DNA of 64,000 nt from Prostheceraeus crozeri (lineage: Eukaryota > Platyhelminthes > Polycladida > Euryleptidae), in assembly GCA_907163375.1 (NCBI GenBank), contig CAJQUW010006815.1:124001-188000 (forward strand), given 5' to 3'. The translations under genes and the position numbers were made by a program. This document shows, in pieces, positions 25,105 through 35,111 of the stretch; the stretch's first letter is position 1, and every line of letters starts with the position of its first letter. Below the pieces are notes generated by a model that saw only the letters and a list, made by a program, of their open reading frames with translations, did not search any database and had not been told where the DNA came from.

Positions 25105-26002
25105 TTGGTCTATAGGCTACTTACCGAAATCTGACCCGATTCGGTCTTCTACGAACATAGCAAGTTCTGTCGCACGAGTGAGTTACGTTGGCATGAGTTT
25201 AGGAGTTAAGAATGCTAATGAATATTGACATCAAAAGATGTGCCGAGGGTACAGATCAACGTACATTAAGTGCATTCACTCCCCATGAAATGATCCCAAA
25301 TACCAATAAGACACCAACATCTGATACTAAGATTACTATGATCTCTAAACTTCCATCATTAATACTTGTTATCGAAGTTGGATCAAATTTCTAAAGAAAG
25401 CACTATAATGAGAAATTCTCAAAACAAATAAAGACATGTTTTTTAAATAAGTATGCCTTAAGCAGGATATACTCTTCACCCCATGCGGTCATTATAAGCC
25501 CATCAGTATTCCTGACTCGTTATTATAATCAAATGGTTGAATTTCAAGTTCTATGTAAGCAGCGTTGTAAAATTGAAAATATTCAATTGAACATTTTGTC
25601 ACGGCAACGTTTCTACATCAATGATAAATTGATCAAATTCACTGATCCGTGTACAAGAAAGTTCCTAATAGGATAACTAGCCAACAGGATGTACTCTAGA
25701 CAATAAACTATTGTTTGGGAATAATAAAAGACTTAGGTAGGCATTCTGTTCATGGCGTCTACCTTCCATTCAATTTCAGAAACAAGAACTTAGTCAATGA
25801 ATTTTGAGAGTAGCGCGTATCCTATTTACAGCACTACTTGCTCAATGCGATTTATCACAATTTTCAAATCAAATGACAGAAATTCATCATCTCAAAACAT
25901 TCCGGGATAAAAACTCGAAAGAAATATGTACTACGATAATCAGTAAATCCTCCTGTTACTTTCATCACAACATATTTATTATTTATTCACCTGTTCATAC
26001 AG

Positions 26003-26092
<90 letters not shown>

Positions 26093-29000
26093 TGTATTAT
26101 TGCGTAATGCGTAATTTTCATAATGCATAATTGGGATTACCAGAACGGAACTGATCAGTGCTGGTGTTACAATATGTTGCCCTCCAGGCGGTCATTTTTT
26201 GTCTACGCTTACCCTGGTCTGTTTTTCCACGGAGCAAATGTAATCAACATTGAAGTATCGGGCCGGAAAATATTTTAGGAAAACATGCAGTGCGACACCG
26301 GTCTTGTGATATATTCTCTCCCCAATCTAAATTGGTGGTCAGAAAGAGAAAATCAAAAATTGCTATTGATTAACCCTCGAAATAGGGGAGGCGAATAGAT
26401 TCTTCGAGAAGTCACTGTCTGAATCTCAAAGTCTGCTTAAATCTTAGCAGAAAAGCAAGTTAATAGAGAGATGTATCTTTATTTCAGTTTGAATCTTCGC
26501 AGAGATGTAAGGCGAAATGTTCTTGGGGAAGAGGATAGAGGCGGTTATGTTGTACTCGACCGACTGCAGTCGATTAAGCAGCTGATATAATCTAGAATCC
26601 GGGCGTCCCAATCAATTTCAGCTAGAGAGCATCGATTAGTTTTTTCCTGACAACTCTTATTAAAGTTTCCTTCTTGTAATTCTTACAACTTAATAATCAC
26701 ATAAATAGCAAATTATAACTTAATAAAAACTTAATAATAACCACAGCCAACCCCAATTCTTTCAATGAGTTTACTTTATCTGCAAACTAGATTTTGCCTT
26801 GAAACTGAGTGAAGAAGTGCAGAAGCGCAATCTATGTAAACTGAACCTCGCGTTTCAAAATTGTTTGTAGAAGGATATTACATTTATAGCTTCAAACAAA
26901 TTGATAAAAGTACTTCTTGCGTGCCCAAGATGTATGGCCAAATTATCATGGAACTGTATCATGAAATCTTAAGTGGTTGTAGGATGCAAATGCGAAGTAG
27001 ATATTCAAGTTAGGTTCCGTTATAACTTTCTGAATGATCGCCAACAGACAAATACAATCACAGTCGACGCTGATGCTGATGTTCGTCTCTTCACGCTAGT
27101 GAAGAGACAGGTGTGCAGTTTGCCAAAAGGAAGCGAAAAAGGAAGGCTTATTTAATTCTAACACAAGAGAAAGAAAACATCTAGTCAAGGGTGCAACAGG
27201 TAATTCAATTATACAAAATGATTAAAGAGAGAGAGAGAGAAATCAGGTTCATGTGTTTTCTTTGATCGCACTATAAATAATCAGATCATGTATGCTTTTA
27301 GACTTTATCGACGATGTTGGCATGCTATTATGTATATATATATATATATTCTGGGTATTTTGTTATGGGAATAAAGAATTGAATTTTTTGATAGAGAAAA
27401 AGAAAGAGAATTAGAGACATGTCAAGGAAGCCAGGACTTTGGCATTTATCATGTCATGAATTCGACATAAATTGAAAAATAAGGTAGCAAGTAAAAATGG
27501 AAGTTAGTGGCATTGAGGTAGTCTCAACATTACTGCACACTTGTTTGATCCATCATACTCAAATTTTCGGTGAACCAACACCATTTCGATCATATTGCAC
27601 TACTACTTATTTACTCATGAGAGAGTTAGAATAGTCAACAATGATATGTCCTTGCATTGAAGGAATCTTTTATTATTAATTTCTGTCTCTACAATTACCA
27701 AGTTGCTTTTCCAGCGATGTCATTGTTTTTTAGAACTGAGATTGCAAATTTAGCTTCTCAATTATTTCTCCTTATTGAAACATAATATTGTTCATCATTC
27801 CCATCGAGATGGAAATCATTATTTTTCCAAGTCTGCCAATCGCTTGCAATTCATCAAAATGAATGCTTTTGTTTTTTGCTGACGTTTCCTGTTCATTAGT
27901 TTTTTTATAATGCTAATCAATTGTTCGATAAGTTCAAGAAAGTTCACGATTTCAGGACATGCATCAGCAAACGGTTAATTAGACATTTTAGAACTTCTTT
28001 CACCAAAATTCTTTGCATGATTAATTTGTTGGTTTCGATTTCTCTTCCACACCGCATTTTGTCAAATGCATGAATATCCTACTATGAGTTGATCATGAAT
28101 ACCTTTAAATCGCAACACTAATTCCAAATGATCAATTTCAAAGAATTACACGTGTCATCTCTTCTTCTGTTTGCATAGAAGGGAAGCATCGTAGCATGCA
28201 ATGCTGATGAAATGGCACAACAAGCTGACATTATACCATAGTAATCGAAAAATAGCAGCCAGTTAAACATTACACACACGAAATCATGCGAAGTTTCAGT
28301 GACTGTTGACAACTGGATCACACAGCAAAGAGAAAATGTCAAGTTCTGTAGAGAAGCTTGTGAACGTTTTTCCGTGCCTCTGCTATCTTTTTTAACAATG
28401 ATCGGAGGGACTAGCACTATTGAGAAAAAATTTGTACAGTGTCCTAAATTTTCAAATCTGAAGGAATCGTGACGATGGAAGCATTTTGAAGGAATTCACA
28501 GCAATCTGCAGGCGATGAAGGACAATTTTTTGTCTCAGTAGGGTATTAAGAATTTCTTTTTGCTCACTTAGCAATTTCCAGAATGTGCCAGCATTTTGAA
28601 TCAGTTTGCACTTCTAACAAAGTGATGCACTACAACAATCCAATTCTGTCGATCAATTCATTCTGTAAAAACATTACACACCGCGCATTAATGGAGAACT
28701 TTCAATAACGGAAGCAATTTCCAGTCGAGCAATGTGATAATCACTTGATGTCACACGAATTATTCGACCACTGACAACTGAATGAATTTTGTAATGCTAC
28801 TTTAGATATCATAGAATTAGGATTTGGTATTTATGCTACGAATTTTGCTGAGCGAGAGCTAGTAGAGGCGCCAGAAAATATGAGATATGGCGAGTCAAAC
28901 TGGGCTTTTATGAATTAATATCAGATGCTCATTAGTTGCAGCATTCATCATAACGCTTGAACGATCGGGGATGTCGAGTGAAATGTTTACAGAAAATGTT

Positions 29001-29431
29001 GATCTTCCCATATCCCATGCACAGTGAGTGGTAGGTACAATATAGTAGTCATGGATCTGTTTGGTACGATTAATCTCTCTCATTTTAGAAATTTATTCAT
29101 CTGCCCGGTATTTTGTTCTTTTTATAATATACATTTATATTCGTCCACTGTTCTCTTCATCATCCTATCGACTTTTCTGTGCTTGACATTATCCAGCAGC
29201 AACTTGAAACCAATTTCTGTGATTCATTATAATTGAAAGCTAGAAGAAGTGTTATTACTTCACAGCATGCGTCTCAGGGATACAAAAGAAGAAGAGTGCT
29301 AGGAAGACATTGCATGAAACTTCATGAGTCAACACATTTAGCCATAAAGATATGAAAGGGTTGCCCTGAAGCTTCTCATTTTCATCTTTTGGATTCTACG
29401 TGGACATAGATTTTATATGAATAGGTTTCTG
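25105..29431. other. Host non-coding DNA with simple repeats
   Basis: No gene recognised. Besides the (TA)n tract at 26000-26098 there is a short (GA)n at 27226-27240 and a short (TA)n at 27331-27350. Open frames such as 28118-28417 (minus) have no recognisable domain. Confidence 0.5.
26000..26098. repeat. (TA)n microsatellite
   Basis: Almost pure alternating TA of about 90 bases, broken once, flanked by ACAG and CTGT so that the whole block is palindromic. Confidence 0.95.
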
Positions 29432-29749
29432 TCAGAAGTTGGTCATGTCTGAATCTATGGTAAAGATTTTAGTTCGAATTCCGTTGGTACTACATGGTCC
29501 TAGATGGTGGTACACAGACGAATCAGGATGAGTGACGTGTTCTTTCATTCTTTGAAGAGGAGACCTGATAGTGCTGCCTAGGCCCGTGCTGTTGATGATG
29601 TTAGTGACTCGGTTATTTAGTGTGCAAGGAGGAGGAGGTTTGCTCCTCTTCCTGTTCATGAAATATCTGCCCTCAGTCAGCGGCAACAGAAACACGACGT
29701 GCCAGGTTCGATGCTTGGATTGATTTTCTGCATGTGTATTAATGGGCAC
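29432..29749 (-). pseudogene. Possible GIY-YIG/RT-tail fragment of a retroelement
   Basis: A 105-codon minus-strand frame contains RMKEHVTHPDSSVYHHL, which resembles the RLKEH...SAVYEH stretch of GIY-YIG-type endonuclease tails on Penelope-like and other invertebrate retroelements. The catalytic GIY/YIG part is not visible. This is a weak call from motif resemblance alone; the frame could be chance. Confidence 0.25.
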
Positions 29750-30221
29750 GCGTATAGCTGAATAACTGCCCAGTCAGCAACAACAACACGAAATGCTTCT
29801 GCGAGCCAAAGTACACTATTTTTGGTGCAATAGATAGCTCTAGTTGTTTAACTTAATCTATCATAATTCTTGTTACCTGGCAAACTAATGAATCGAATTC
29901 AACAAGGTTTAATCATTCTAAAGAAGTTCAAAAGAACCGAACCACATTGGCAGTGCTCTTATCAAATTCGGAAACTTTTCCGTGATAGTTGATTAAAAAG
30001 AATATGAACAAGCTAGCCATTTCCCCTGATAAAGTCCTTTCATTGTGAGTTGATGCCGAGGTAGCTTAGTTTAGCCATCTAAACTCCTTAAACTTTGCTC
30101 TGTATTCTATTTGCATATTTGGAGTAGGGTGGTGAATGTATTTAGTAGGCACATATTTCAAGTAACTTGTGTGGCTACCTTTTCGCATAATAAGATGTTA
30201 AATGTGGTTAATTAGACTATC

Positions 30222-30415
30222 ATCATTGTATGATACTGTGCGTAATTTAGGTAAGGTACAATGTGGAAAAATGAAAGCAACAATGTATCTCGTAATTATT
30301 ACATCTGTATCAATGCATGTGAAAAAATCTCAGTTAGAGTATATCTACACGTGTATTCATGGCATTGCTGCCCATTCCATGTGAGTTACACACAATATTG
30401 TTAACATAGATTTTT
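30222..30415. repeat. Dispersed repeat, copy 2
   Basis: Direct-orientation relative of 19836-20010, sharing GTGCGTAA, GGTACAATGT and GTGTATTCAT followed by CATTGCTGCCCA. It lies in host DNA left of the large element. The surrounding 29750-30690 has no gene I recognise. Confidence 0.5.
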
Positions 30416-30689
30416 TCAGGCAAAAAATGTAGGACATCTTCAAGCGCTTATGCGTCAAACGTTCTATATGTACATTATTGCCCTCAAAAGTTCATGTTAA
30501 TGTTATATTGCCAAAAGTACCCATTAACTCAATGCAATATTGCGCCGTGCAATATTCGACATTGTCATAGACTTCCACTAACACGGACTCAATTGCTGTA
30601 TTCAACTTTTGTACAACATCTCTACATTTCTGCCCGCTTTTTTCTTACATTGATGCCCATTCCATTTCAAATACAGACAAGTAGTAAGT

Positions 30690-31700
30690 AAAACTCCACC
30701 ACTGGACCGCGCAAGATGGCCGCCGTCGCTGACGTCCCCCCCTCCTGTCAGCCGAGTCGGTCGTGGTGAGCCGGCGTGTTGCTTCGAGTCTGACGTCCCC
30801 CCTCCTGTCAGCCGAGTCGGTCGTGATGAGCCACCGTGTTGCTTCGAGTCTGACGTCCCCCCCCCTCTGGCCGGCCGACGTAGCGAGCGGTGGTTTGTGA
30901 TGCGCTCTCCAGGTTGGCGTGGTGTGCCGGCCAGGTTGGCGTGGTGTGCCGGCCAGGTTGGGAGGGTGGAATGTCGTAGCTCACCTGAAAAAAATCCTAA
31001 GTGTCAGAGTGGCTTTGTATGGTCAAAAATTTGAAAATTTTCCAAAGTGTGGCATTTCGACCTAGGACCCTGACCAAAGTTTGTTTCATCAAATTTCACT
31101 GACCCCCCCCCGACAGCGATCTTCTAACTTTGATTCTAGTGGACGGATTTTGTCTTACAGCTACTTGTTTGAAAGAGGAGAAAAAACTGCTCGGTGACAT
31201 TTTTTGTTGCGAGTCAATCGGACCAGCCGTTCAAAAGTTAGAGCTGTTACAAGATTTTTGGTGTGCCGGCCAGGTTGGGAGGGTGGAATGTCGTACCTCA
31301 CCTGAAAAAATCCTAAGTGTCAGAGTGACTTTGTTTCATCAAATTTTGAAAATTTTCCAAAGTGTGGCATTTCGACCTGAGACCCTGAAAATGTTGTTTC
31401 ATCAAATTTCTCCGAGCGAAGGGGGAGGGGGGTCAGTGAAATTTGATGAAAAATGTTTTGGTAAAGGTCCCAGGTCGAAATTCGGAAGTTTTAAATTTTT
31501 CAAAATTTCACCACACTGAAGCTCCCACACTTAGGAATTTTTTCACTTGTGGCAAGTTACATGGACATGTGCTCACCCACCAACTTCCCGTGGTCACATG
31601 AGAATGGTTCAGGTGTCATATGATAGAGAATGATGAGACGAATCGTTTGCAACAAACCGCATGTCGCTACAATGAATACTTTCGGAGATAGAGCCATTTT
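30690..31700. repeat. Left terminal region of Maverick-like copy A
   Basis: GC-rich tandem units suddenly replace AT-rich host DNA here. A unit of about 60 bp containing CAGCCGAGTCGGTCGTG is repeated twice plus a part, then CCAGGTTGGCGTGGTGTGCCGG repeats, then modules with poly-C tracts. An internal inverted pair (TTTCATCAAATTTCACTGAC near 31084 and its reverse complement near 31430) is visible. The module TCTTCTAACTTTGATTCTAG...CTTGTTTGAAAG (31120-31175) recurs in related form at 51355-52160. I read it as the terminal repeat region of the element; the exact tip and target duplication are not resolved. The frame at 31130-31519 lies in this repeat and is not called. Confidence 0.5.
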
Positions 31701-31717
31701 AAGTTTTCTTCCGAGCA

Positions 31718-31725
31718 TATATAAA
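31718..31725 (+). promoter_or_regulatory. TATA box of the coiled-coil gene
   Basis: TATATAAA lies about 42 bases before a strong splice donor at 31767 (GAG before GTAAGC). It probably starts a short non-coding first exon near 31745-31766, which splices to 32331 in front of the ATG at 32350. Confidence 0.6.
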
Positions 31726-31766
31726 CCCCCGGCAACGTAAGTCTGATCACTTCATCGAAAGACGAG

Positions 31767-32330
31767 GTAAGCGACGGTCGTCGCTCTGAGCTCCCGATAT
31801 CGGGTGTTTCAAAGGACTCTATCTTTTGAAGTAGGCAAGCTATCTTCTTACTTCAAAGTTTGTATAATAGAGTTTGATAGTGTCTTTACTACTGATAAAA
31901 ATTTTTAAAAGTAGTATGAGTAGTAAAAATGAGGAATTTTTTGAAAATTCTTGATTTTCAGTTTTTTCAAAGTTTTAACATGTAGTCTAAGGTTTTCAAG
32001 TATGCTGAGTTCAAATCTGCTATCAGATTTGAAATTTAACTAAGTCTAAGGCAGCTTTGAGGGGTTAGATCCCAGCTACTGATCACTACCTTTGACTCGG
32101 CGTTGCTGTTACCACTTCGGGGCAGTGACAATGATGTCTTCAGCTGTAAATAGCGGGTATCGGGGAAGATCTCTCACCTCCCTAGTGATCAGTACAAGGC
32201 CTTCGGGCTGTCGACGGGATCGAGTGCCACTCACTACACTCAAATCTATCATTCCTCACTAAGTGTAATGCTTTAGGAATATTACTGTACTACATGATTC
32301 CAAACTTATACAAATTTCATTATCTTGCAG
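31767..32330 (+). other. Predicted 5'-UTR intron with a structured interior
   Basis: The donor GAG/GTAAGC and acceptor TTATCTTGCAG bound 564 bases upstream of the 32350 ATG. Inside, ACTGATCACTA (32078-32088) pairs perfectly with TAGTGATCAGT (32183-32193) around a GC-rich 94-base loop, followed by GGCC-TTCG-GGCT, a UUCG-type hairpin. The palindrome CCCGATATCGGG sits near the donor. It could be an intron-borne RNA. The splice sites are read by consensus only. Confidence 0.5.
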
Positions 32331-32349
32331 TTAACGAGAATTCTCAGGC

Positions 32350-33516
32350 ATGGCAAACGATAAGAATCGTAAATTCCACATCAAAATGTGCACATGTGGG
32401 CGAATCAATCCCAGCGCGGACGCCAAGGCGCATGTTAAGAAGGCGGGCACTGACCACATGATTATCCTGAATAGGGTTGCGTGTGTAAAGTGTAGAGTGT
32501 TGAAGAGAGTTGAGGATGAGGCGCGGTTTTACACAGTGCATGCAGATTGTAGTGGAGGTTTGGTGAATGACCTGAGATCCACACAGTTGATTGTTGAAGA
32601 GAGGGAGCGAATGTTGGCGATAGAGCGAGACGGCAAGGTGGAGAATGTTGTTGAGCATGATGAGTTGGCGAAAGCAGTTGCTTCGTTGGAGGTTGAGATT
32701 GAGCAAAAAAGAGTGCTTGAGAGTGATGATGAGGATGATGTGGATTTAGATAGGGAGCGTGTGAGGAAGCGTGCGAGGAAGTTGAGCTCTTCTTCCTCGG
32801 AGGTGTCCAACATAGTTTTTGAGGACCCCCCGCAGAGCTCATCTTCCCCAAAAGTAAAGAGTCGTGGGATTCGTGTGCAGTCGGCGAGGTGGTTGAAGGA
32901 TGAAGAGAAGAAGCATTTGGCGCAGCAGATGGCGCATGATTTCTTGATAAATAAGTATTAGAGTTTGAAGAAGGTGAAGGATGAAGTCGTGAATGAGTTG
33001 GATGAGTTGAAAAAGAAGGAACTGAAGTCGAAGGAGATAGCGGATGAGAATATTCGAATGAGGCGTAGTGTGACTGATTTGAAGAATAAGACGCGAGAGT
33101 TGGAAGAGAAGAATGGTGACTGTGAGAAGAGGGCGAGTGCTGCAGAGAGAAGAATGAGAGATGCAGAAGCGAAGTTTGAGGAGATGATGAAGAAGATGAG
33201 TGTGTTGAGAGCGAGGAATGTTGAGTTGGAGAGGAATGTGGCTCGGCGGGGTGATGAGAGACAGGCGTTTGAGAAGTTGGAGCGCATGAGGGATGAGTGG
33301 AATCGTTTGAATGGGGATGAGTTGCTTGAGTTTCACATCCCTATTCGGGATAATCATTTGGACGGTCAAGTTCTTGTAAACCAGAGTTTAGATGAGTCCA
33401 TCATATGCTACAATGGCCATCCGACAAAGAAATGCTTGCATGCCACACTCAGAATGCGCGGCCATCTCCATAAATTTTCTGTTAGGAAGCGCGCGAGACT
33501 ACCCAAGGATGGCTAA
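32350..33516 (+). pseudogene. Element coiled-coil protein with one in-frame amber stop
   Basis: One reading frame of 389 codons is broken by a single TAG at 32959-32961; the frame is intact on both sides. The N-terminus has paired Cys/His (MCTCG...H...H..CVKCR), a possible zinc site. It is followed by an acidic patch (ESDDEDDVD), a basic patch (RVRKRARK), a Ser-rich stretch, then after the stop a long Lys/Glu-rich coiled coil (about 33000-33300) and a basic tail. I do not recognise the family; position and promoter suggest an early regulatory or DNA-binding protein of the element. The 3' UTR seems to hold a 56-base intron (33525-33580) and then a histone-type stem-loop about 61 spliced bases after the stop. 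The TAG could be decay, error or readthrough. Confidence 0.6.
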
Positions 33517-33524
33517 CTTGGCAA

Positions 33525-33580
33525 GTGAAAAGCAAATAAGATAGTATATCCTATTCTAATACATATCATTTTCATTACAG
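33525..33580 (+). other. Predicted 56-base 3'-UTR intron
   Basis: The donor GCAA/GTGAAA and acceptor TTTTCATTACAG fit animal consensus. Removing it brings the stem-loop at 33634 to about 61 bases from the stop codon, close to the spacing seen for the next two genes. Confidence 0.4.
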
Positions 33581-33606
33581 ATCTTTTCCCCGCATTCACC
33601 TTCCCA

Positions 33607-33756
33607 TCACGTCACTCCCGAGAACGAACCATCGGCTCTCTTAAGGGCCACCTAGGGGCAAGACATGATATAACCTCCACGCGGTTTTCCCTGGGCAGTC
33701 TTCAGACTGGCGAATACTATCATTAAGTTGAATCTGTTATCAGTCAACTTGAACGT
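33607..33756 (+). repeat. Intergenic module R1 with histone-type stem-loop
   Basis: First of three about 145-bp copies (R1-R3), each placed between a stop codon and what follows. Order in each: CGAGAACGAACC, a stem-loop (here GGCTCTCTTAAGGGCC, 33634-33649), ACC, then CAAGA about 9 bases on, then a CAGTCTTCAGACTG hairpin and an AAGTTGA...TCAACTT stem. The first part copies the layout of a metazoan histone mRNA 3' end: a 6-bp stem, 4-base loop, ACC, and a purine-rich CAAGA element. Confidence 0.75.
33634..33649 (+). terminator. Histone-type 3' stem-loop 1
   Basis: GGCTCT-CTTA-AGGGCC: 16 bases, six pairs (one G-U), four-base loop, followed by ACC and nine bases later CAAGACATGA. It differs from the common GGCTCTTTTAAGAGCC form at two positions. 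It is likely to direct cleavage without polyadenylation if the host SLBP/U7 machinery accepts it. Confidence 0.6.
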
Positions 33757-33774
33757 TGCGTCGCGTTATAGGGG

Positions 33775-33782
33775 TATATAAA
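33775..33782 (+). promoter_or_regulatory. TATA box of the 88-aa gene
   Basis: TATATAAA lies 32 bases before the ATG at 33814, leaving almost no 5' UTR. It follows directly on module R1. Confidence 0.65.
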
Positions 33783-33813
33783 CCACTACCTCTCATTTCA
33801 TTTCATTTCAATC

Positions 33814-34080
33814 ATGCAGACGCCGAACAGTCAAGTCAGCTCTCCTCGCGGACCGCAGTTAAGGCCGCGAAATTTATTTGATGAATTTCTTAGAATAGAG
33901 GAGCAAGACAGAGTCCACAACAATCTTGCTGGGATTGGCAATCCGATGACAGCAAGTGTTGTCAATCCAATGGAATGGCGCTACATTCCACCCTCCACTC
34001 ACATACCAATTAGCGTGGAAGTCGACACTGCTACCATGGAGAGAGTCAAAGACTCTCTCAGCAGAATCGGTAGGCTGTAA
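33814..34080 (+). CDS. Small element protein, 88 aa, unknown
   Basis: Short protein beginning MQTPNSQVSSPRGPQLRPRN, with a Ser/Pro/Arg-rich N-terminus, an acidic-amphipathic stretch (FDEFLRIEEQDRVH) and a final helix-like segment (TMERVKDSLSRIGRL). No family is recognised. I call it real because it has its own TATA box 32 bases upstream and a histone-type stem-loop 28 bases after its stop, the same arrangement as the next gene. The compact unit resembles a replication-dependent histone gene in layout, not in protein sequence. Small size and position near the end of the element suggest a regulatory protein. Confidence 0.6.
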   Translation: MQTPNSQVSSPRGPQLRPRNLFDEFLRIEEQDRVHNNLAGIGNPMTASVVNPMEWRYIPPSTHIPISVEVDTATMERVKDSLSRIGRL

Positions 34081-34085
34081 GATGA

Positions 34086-34230
34086 CGACCCCCCGAGAAC
34101 GAACCACCGGCCCTGAGAAGGGCCACCATGGGGCAAGATTTGATAGAACCTCCTCGCGGTTTGTCCTGGGCAGTCTTCAGACTGGCGAATACTATCATTA
34201 AGTTGAATCTGCTATCAGTCAACTTGAATG
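34086..34230 (+). repeat. Intergenic module R2
   Basis: Second copy of the R module. Its stem-loop is GGCCCT-GAGA-AGGGCC (34109-34124): against R1 the stem changes T to C opposite G, so pairing improves, while the loop becomes GAGA. CAAGA, the CAGTCTTCAGACTG hairpin and the AAGTTGA/TCAACTT stem are kept. Confidence 0.75.
34109..34124 (+). terminator. Histone-type 3' stem-loop 2
   Basis: Begins 28 bases after the 88-aa gene stop. The six-pair stem is fully Watson-Crick. The GAGA loop departs from the U-rich loop of histone mRNAs, so recognition by SLBP is less certain than for copies 1 and 3. Confidence 0.5.
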
Positions 34231-34297
34231 TTATGCAGTCGATTGCCATCCCTGAAGCATTCTGATTCGCTGTGGAGCAATTCATTGTTGAAAACCC

Positions 34298-34305
34298 TAT
34301 ATAAG
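34298..34305 (+). promoter_or_regulatory. TATA box of the 90-aa gene
   Basis: TATATAAG 41 bases before the ATG at 34346. The sequence just upstream (GCAGTCGATTGCCATCCCTG, from about 34235) recurs at about 35148 and 35352 in the tandem repeat. Confidence 0.6.
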
Positions 34306-34345
34306 CCAGAAGATTGTAGCGCTTCTCATTCAATTTTAAGTCACG

Positions 34346-34618
34346 ATGGAAGCAACGTCTCCTGCTAGTACCATTCCCGACTTCATCATCCTCGACGAGT
34401 GGGATGAAGACAACACCATTCCCGACTTCATCATCCTCGACGAGTGGGATGAAGAGGATGAGAAGAAGAGGAAGATCAAGAAGATCGTTTGGACGGATGA
34501 GGTGTGGACTCCTAATACCACCCGCATCCGAAAGGTGCCAGATGCACCAGCACGACCTAGGCGGTATAGGGTATACGAGAACCTAACCGTCATTTCTATT
34601 GAATATTCAAGCCAATAG
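34346..34618 (+). CDS. Small element protein, 90 aa, with duplicated SIM-like motif
   Basis: The N-terminal half holds two tandem copies of TIPDFIILDEWDE, also repeated at the DNA level (about 45-bp unit). Each has an aliphatic core (FIIL) followed by acidic residues, the look of a SUMO-interacting motif. A Lys-rich patch (EKKRKIKKIVW) and a Pro/Arg-rich C-terminus follow. The gene has its own TATA box and a histone-type stem-loop 30 bases after the stop. No family is recognised. The SIM reading is inference from composition; a role in host SUMO pathways or at nuclear bodies would be a guess. Confidence 0.6.
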   Translation: MEATSPASTIPDFIILDEWDEDNTIPDFIILDEWDEEDEKKRKIKKIVWTDEVWTPNTTRIRKVPDAPARPRRYRVYENLTVISIEYSSQ

Positions 34619-34626
34619 TCAACTTG

Positions 34627-34772
34627 TCACTCCCGAGAACGAACCACCGGCTCTCTTAAGGGCCACCATAGGGCAAGACATGATAGAGCCTCCACGCGGT
34701 TTTCCCTGGGCAGTCTTCAGACTGGCGAATACTATCATTAAGTTCAATCTGCTATCATTCAACTTGAACGTT
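34627..34772 (+). repeat. Intergenic module R3 with stem-loop
   Basis: Third copy. The stem-loop GGCTCTCTTAAGGGCC (34649-34664) is identical to that of R1 and followed by ACC and CAAGACATGA. The final AAGTT stem has one arm changed (AAGTTCA/TTCAACTT), so that second stem is weaker here. Frames at 34599-34820 across it are artefacts. Confidence 0.75.
34649..34664 (+). terminator. Histone-type 3' stem-loop 3
   Basis: Same 16 bases as copy 1, starting 30 bases after the 90-aa gene stop. Confidence 0.6.
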
Positions 34773-34798
34773 GCAAATGAAGTTCGGTGTAATACTTC

Positions 34799-35111
34799 CT
34801 CTCGACGGGCGTTCCTGTAAAGGGCGGCGGTGAAACCCGCAGCTATGTATACCGCAAGGGACATTTGGCAATGGTCAATCTTGTTAAACCTCTCTGCGTC
34901 ATATTTGCAAGTGATTGCCTCTGTTTGAACGTAGTATGCATTCGCGCCAGGGCGACATTTAGCCAACTGTCGAAGGTTGCCTAAAACTTTCCATTGCATA
35001 CGTTATGAGAACCATGAGTTCTACCTGTCTCGATCAATCAGACGAATTGATGAATGGAATGAAATGGGAGGACACTCACGCGCCACACGCAACATAACAC
35101 ATTTCTCTCTT
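34799..35111. other. Conserved non-coding block (copy A)
   Basis: No ORF is supported. The block matches 53219-53575 in the same orientation: shared phrases include GGGCGTTC, CTCTCTGCGTCAT, CCAGGGCGACATTTAGC, GGTTGCCT and CATTTCTCTCTTC. Both copies are followed directly by tandem repeats. GC-rich hairpin potential exists near its start (GGCGGTGAAACCCGC). It may be a structured RNA, replication or packaging region. Confidence 0.6.

Noticed and set aside
25804..26130. 108-codon ORF
   Set aside because: Its second half is translation of the (TA)n tract.
28118..28417. 99-codon minus-strand ORF with two hydrophobic stretches as a small membrane protein
   Set aside because: No recognisable family or gene context; expected by chance in this length of DNA.
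32462..33369. Several minus-strand ORFs of 94-176 codons
   Set aside because: Antisense shadows of the purine-rich coiled-coil gene on the plus strand.
34599..34999. ORFs over module R3 and the conserved block on both strands
   Set aside because: They run through repeated non-coding modules; the related copies at R1, R2 and 53219 do not preserve them.
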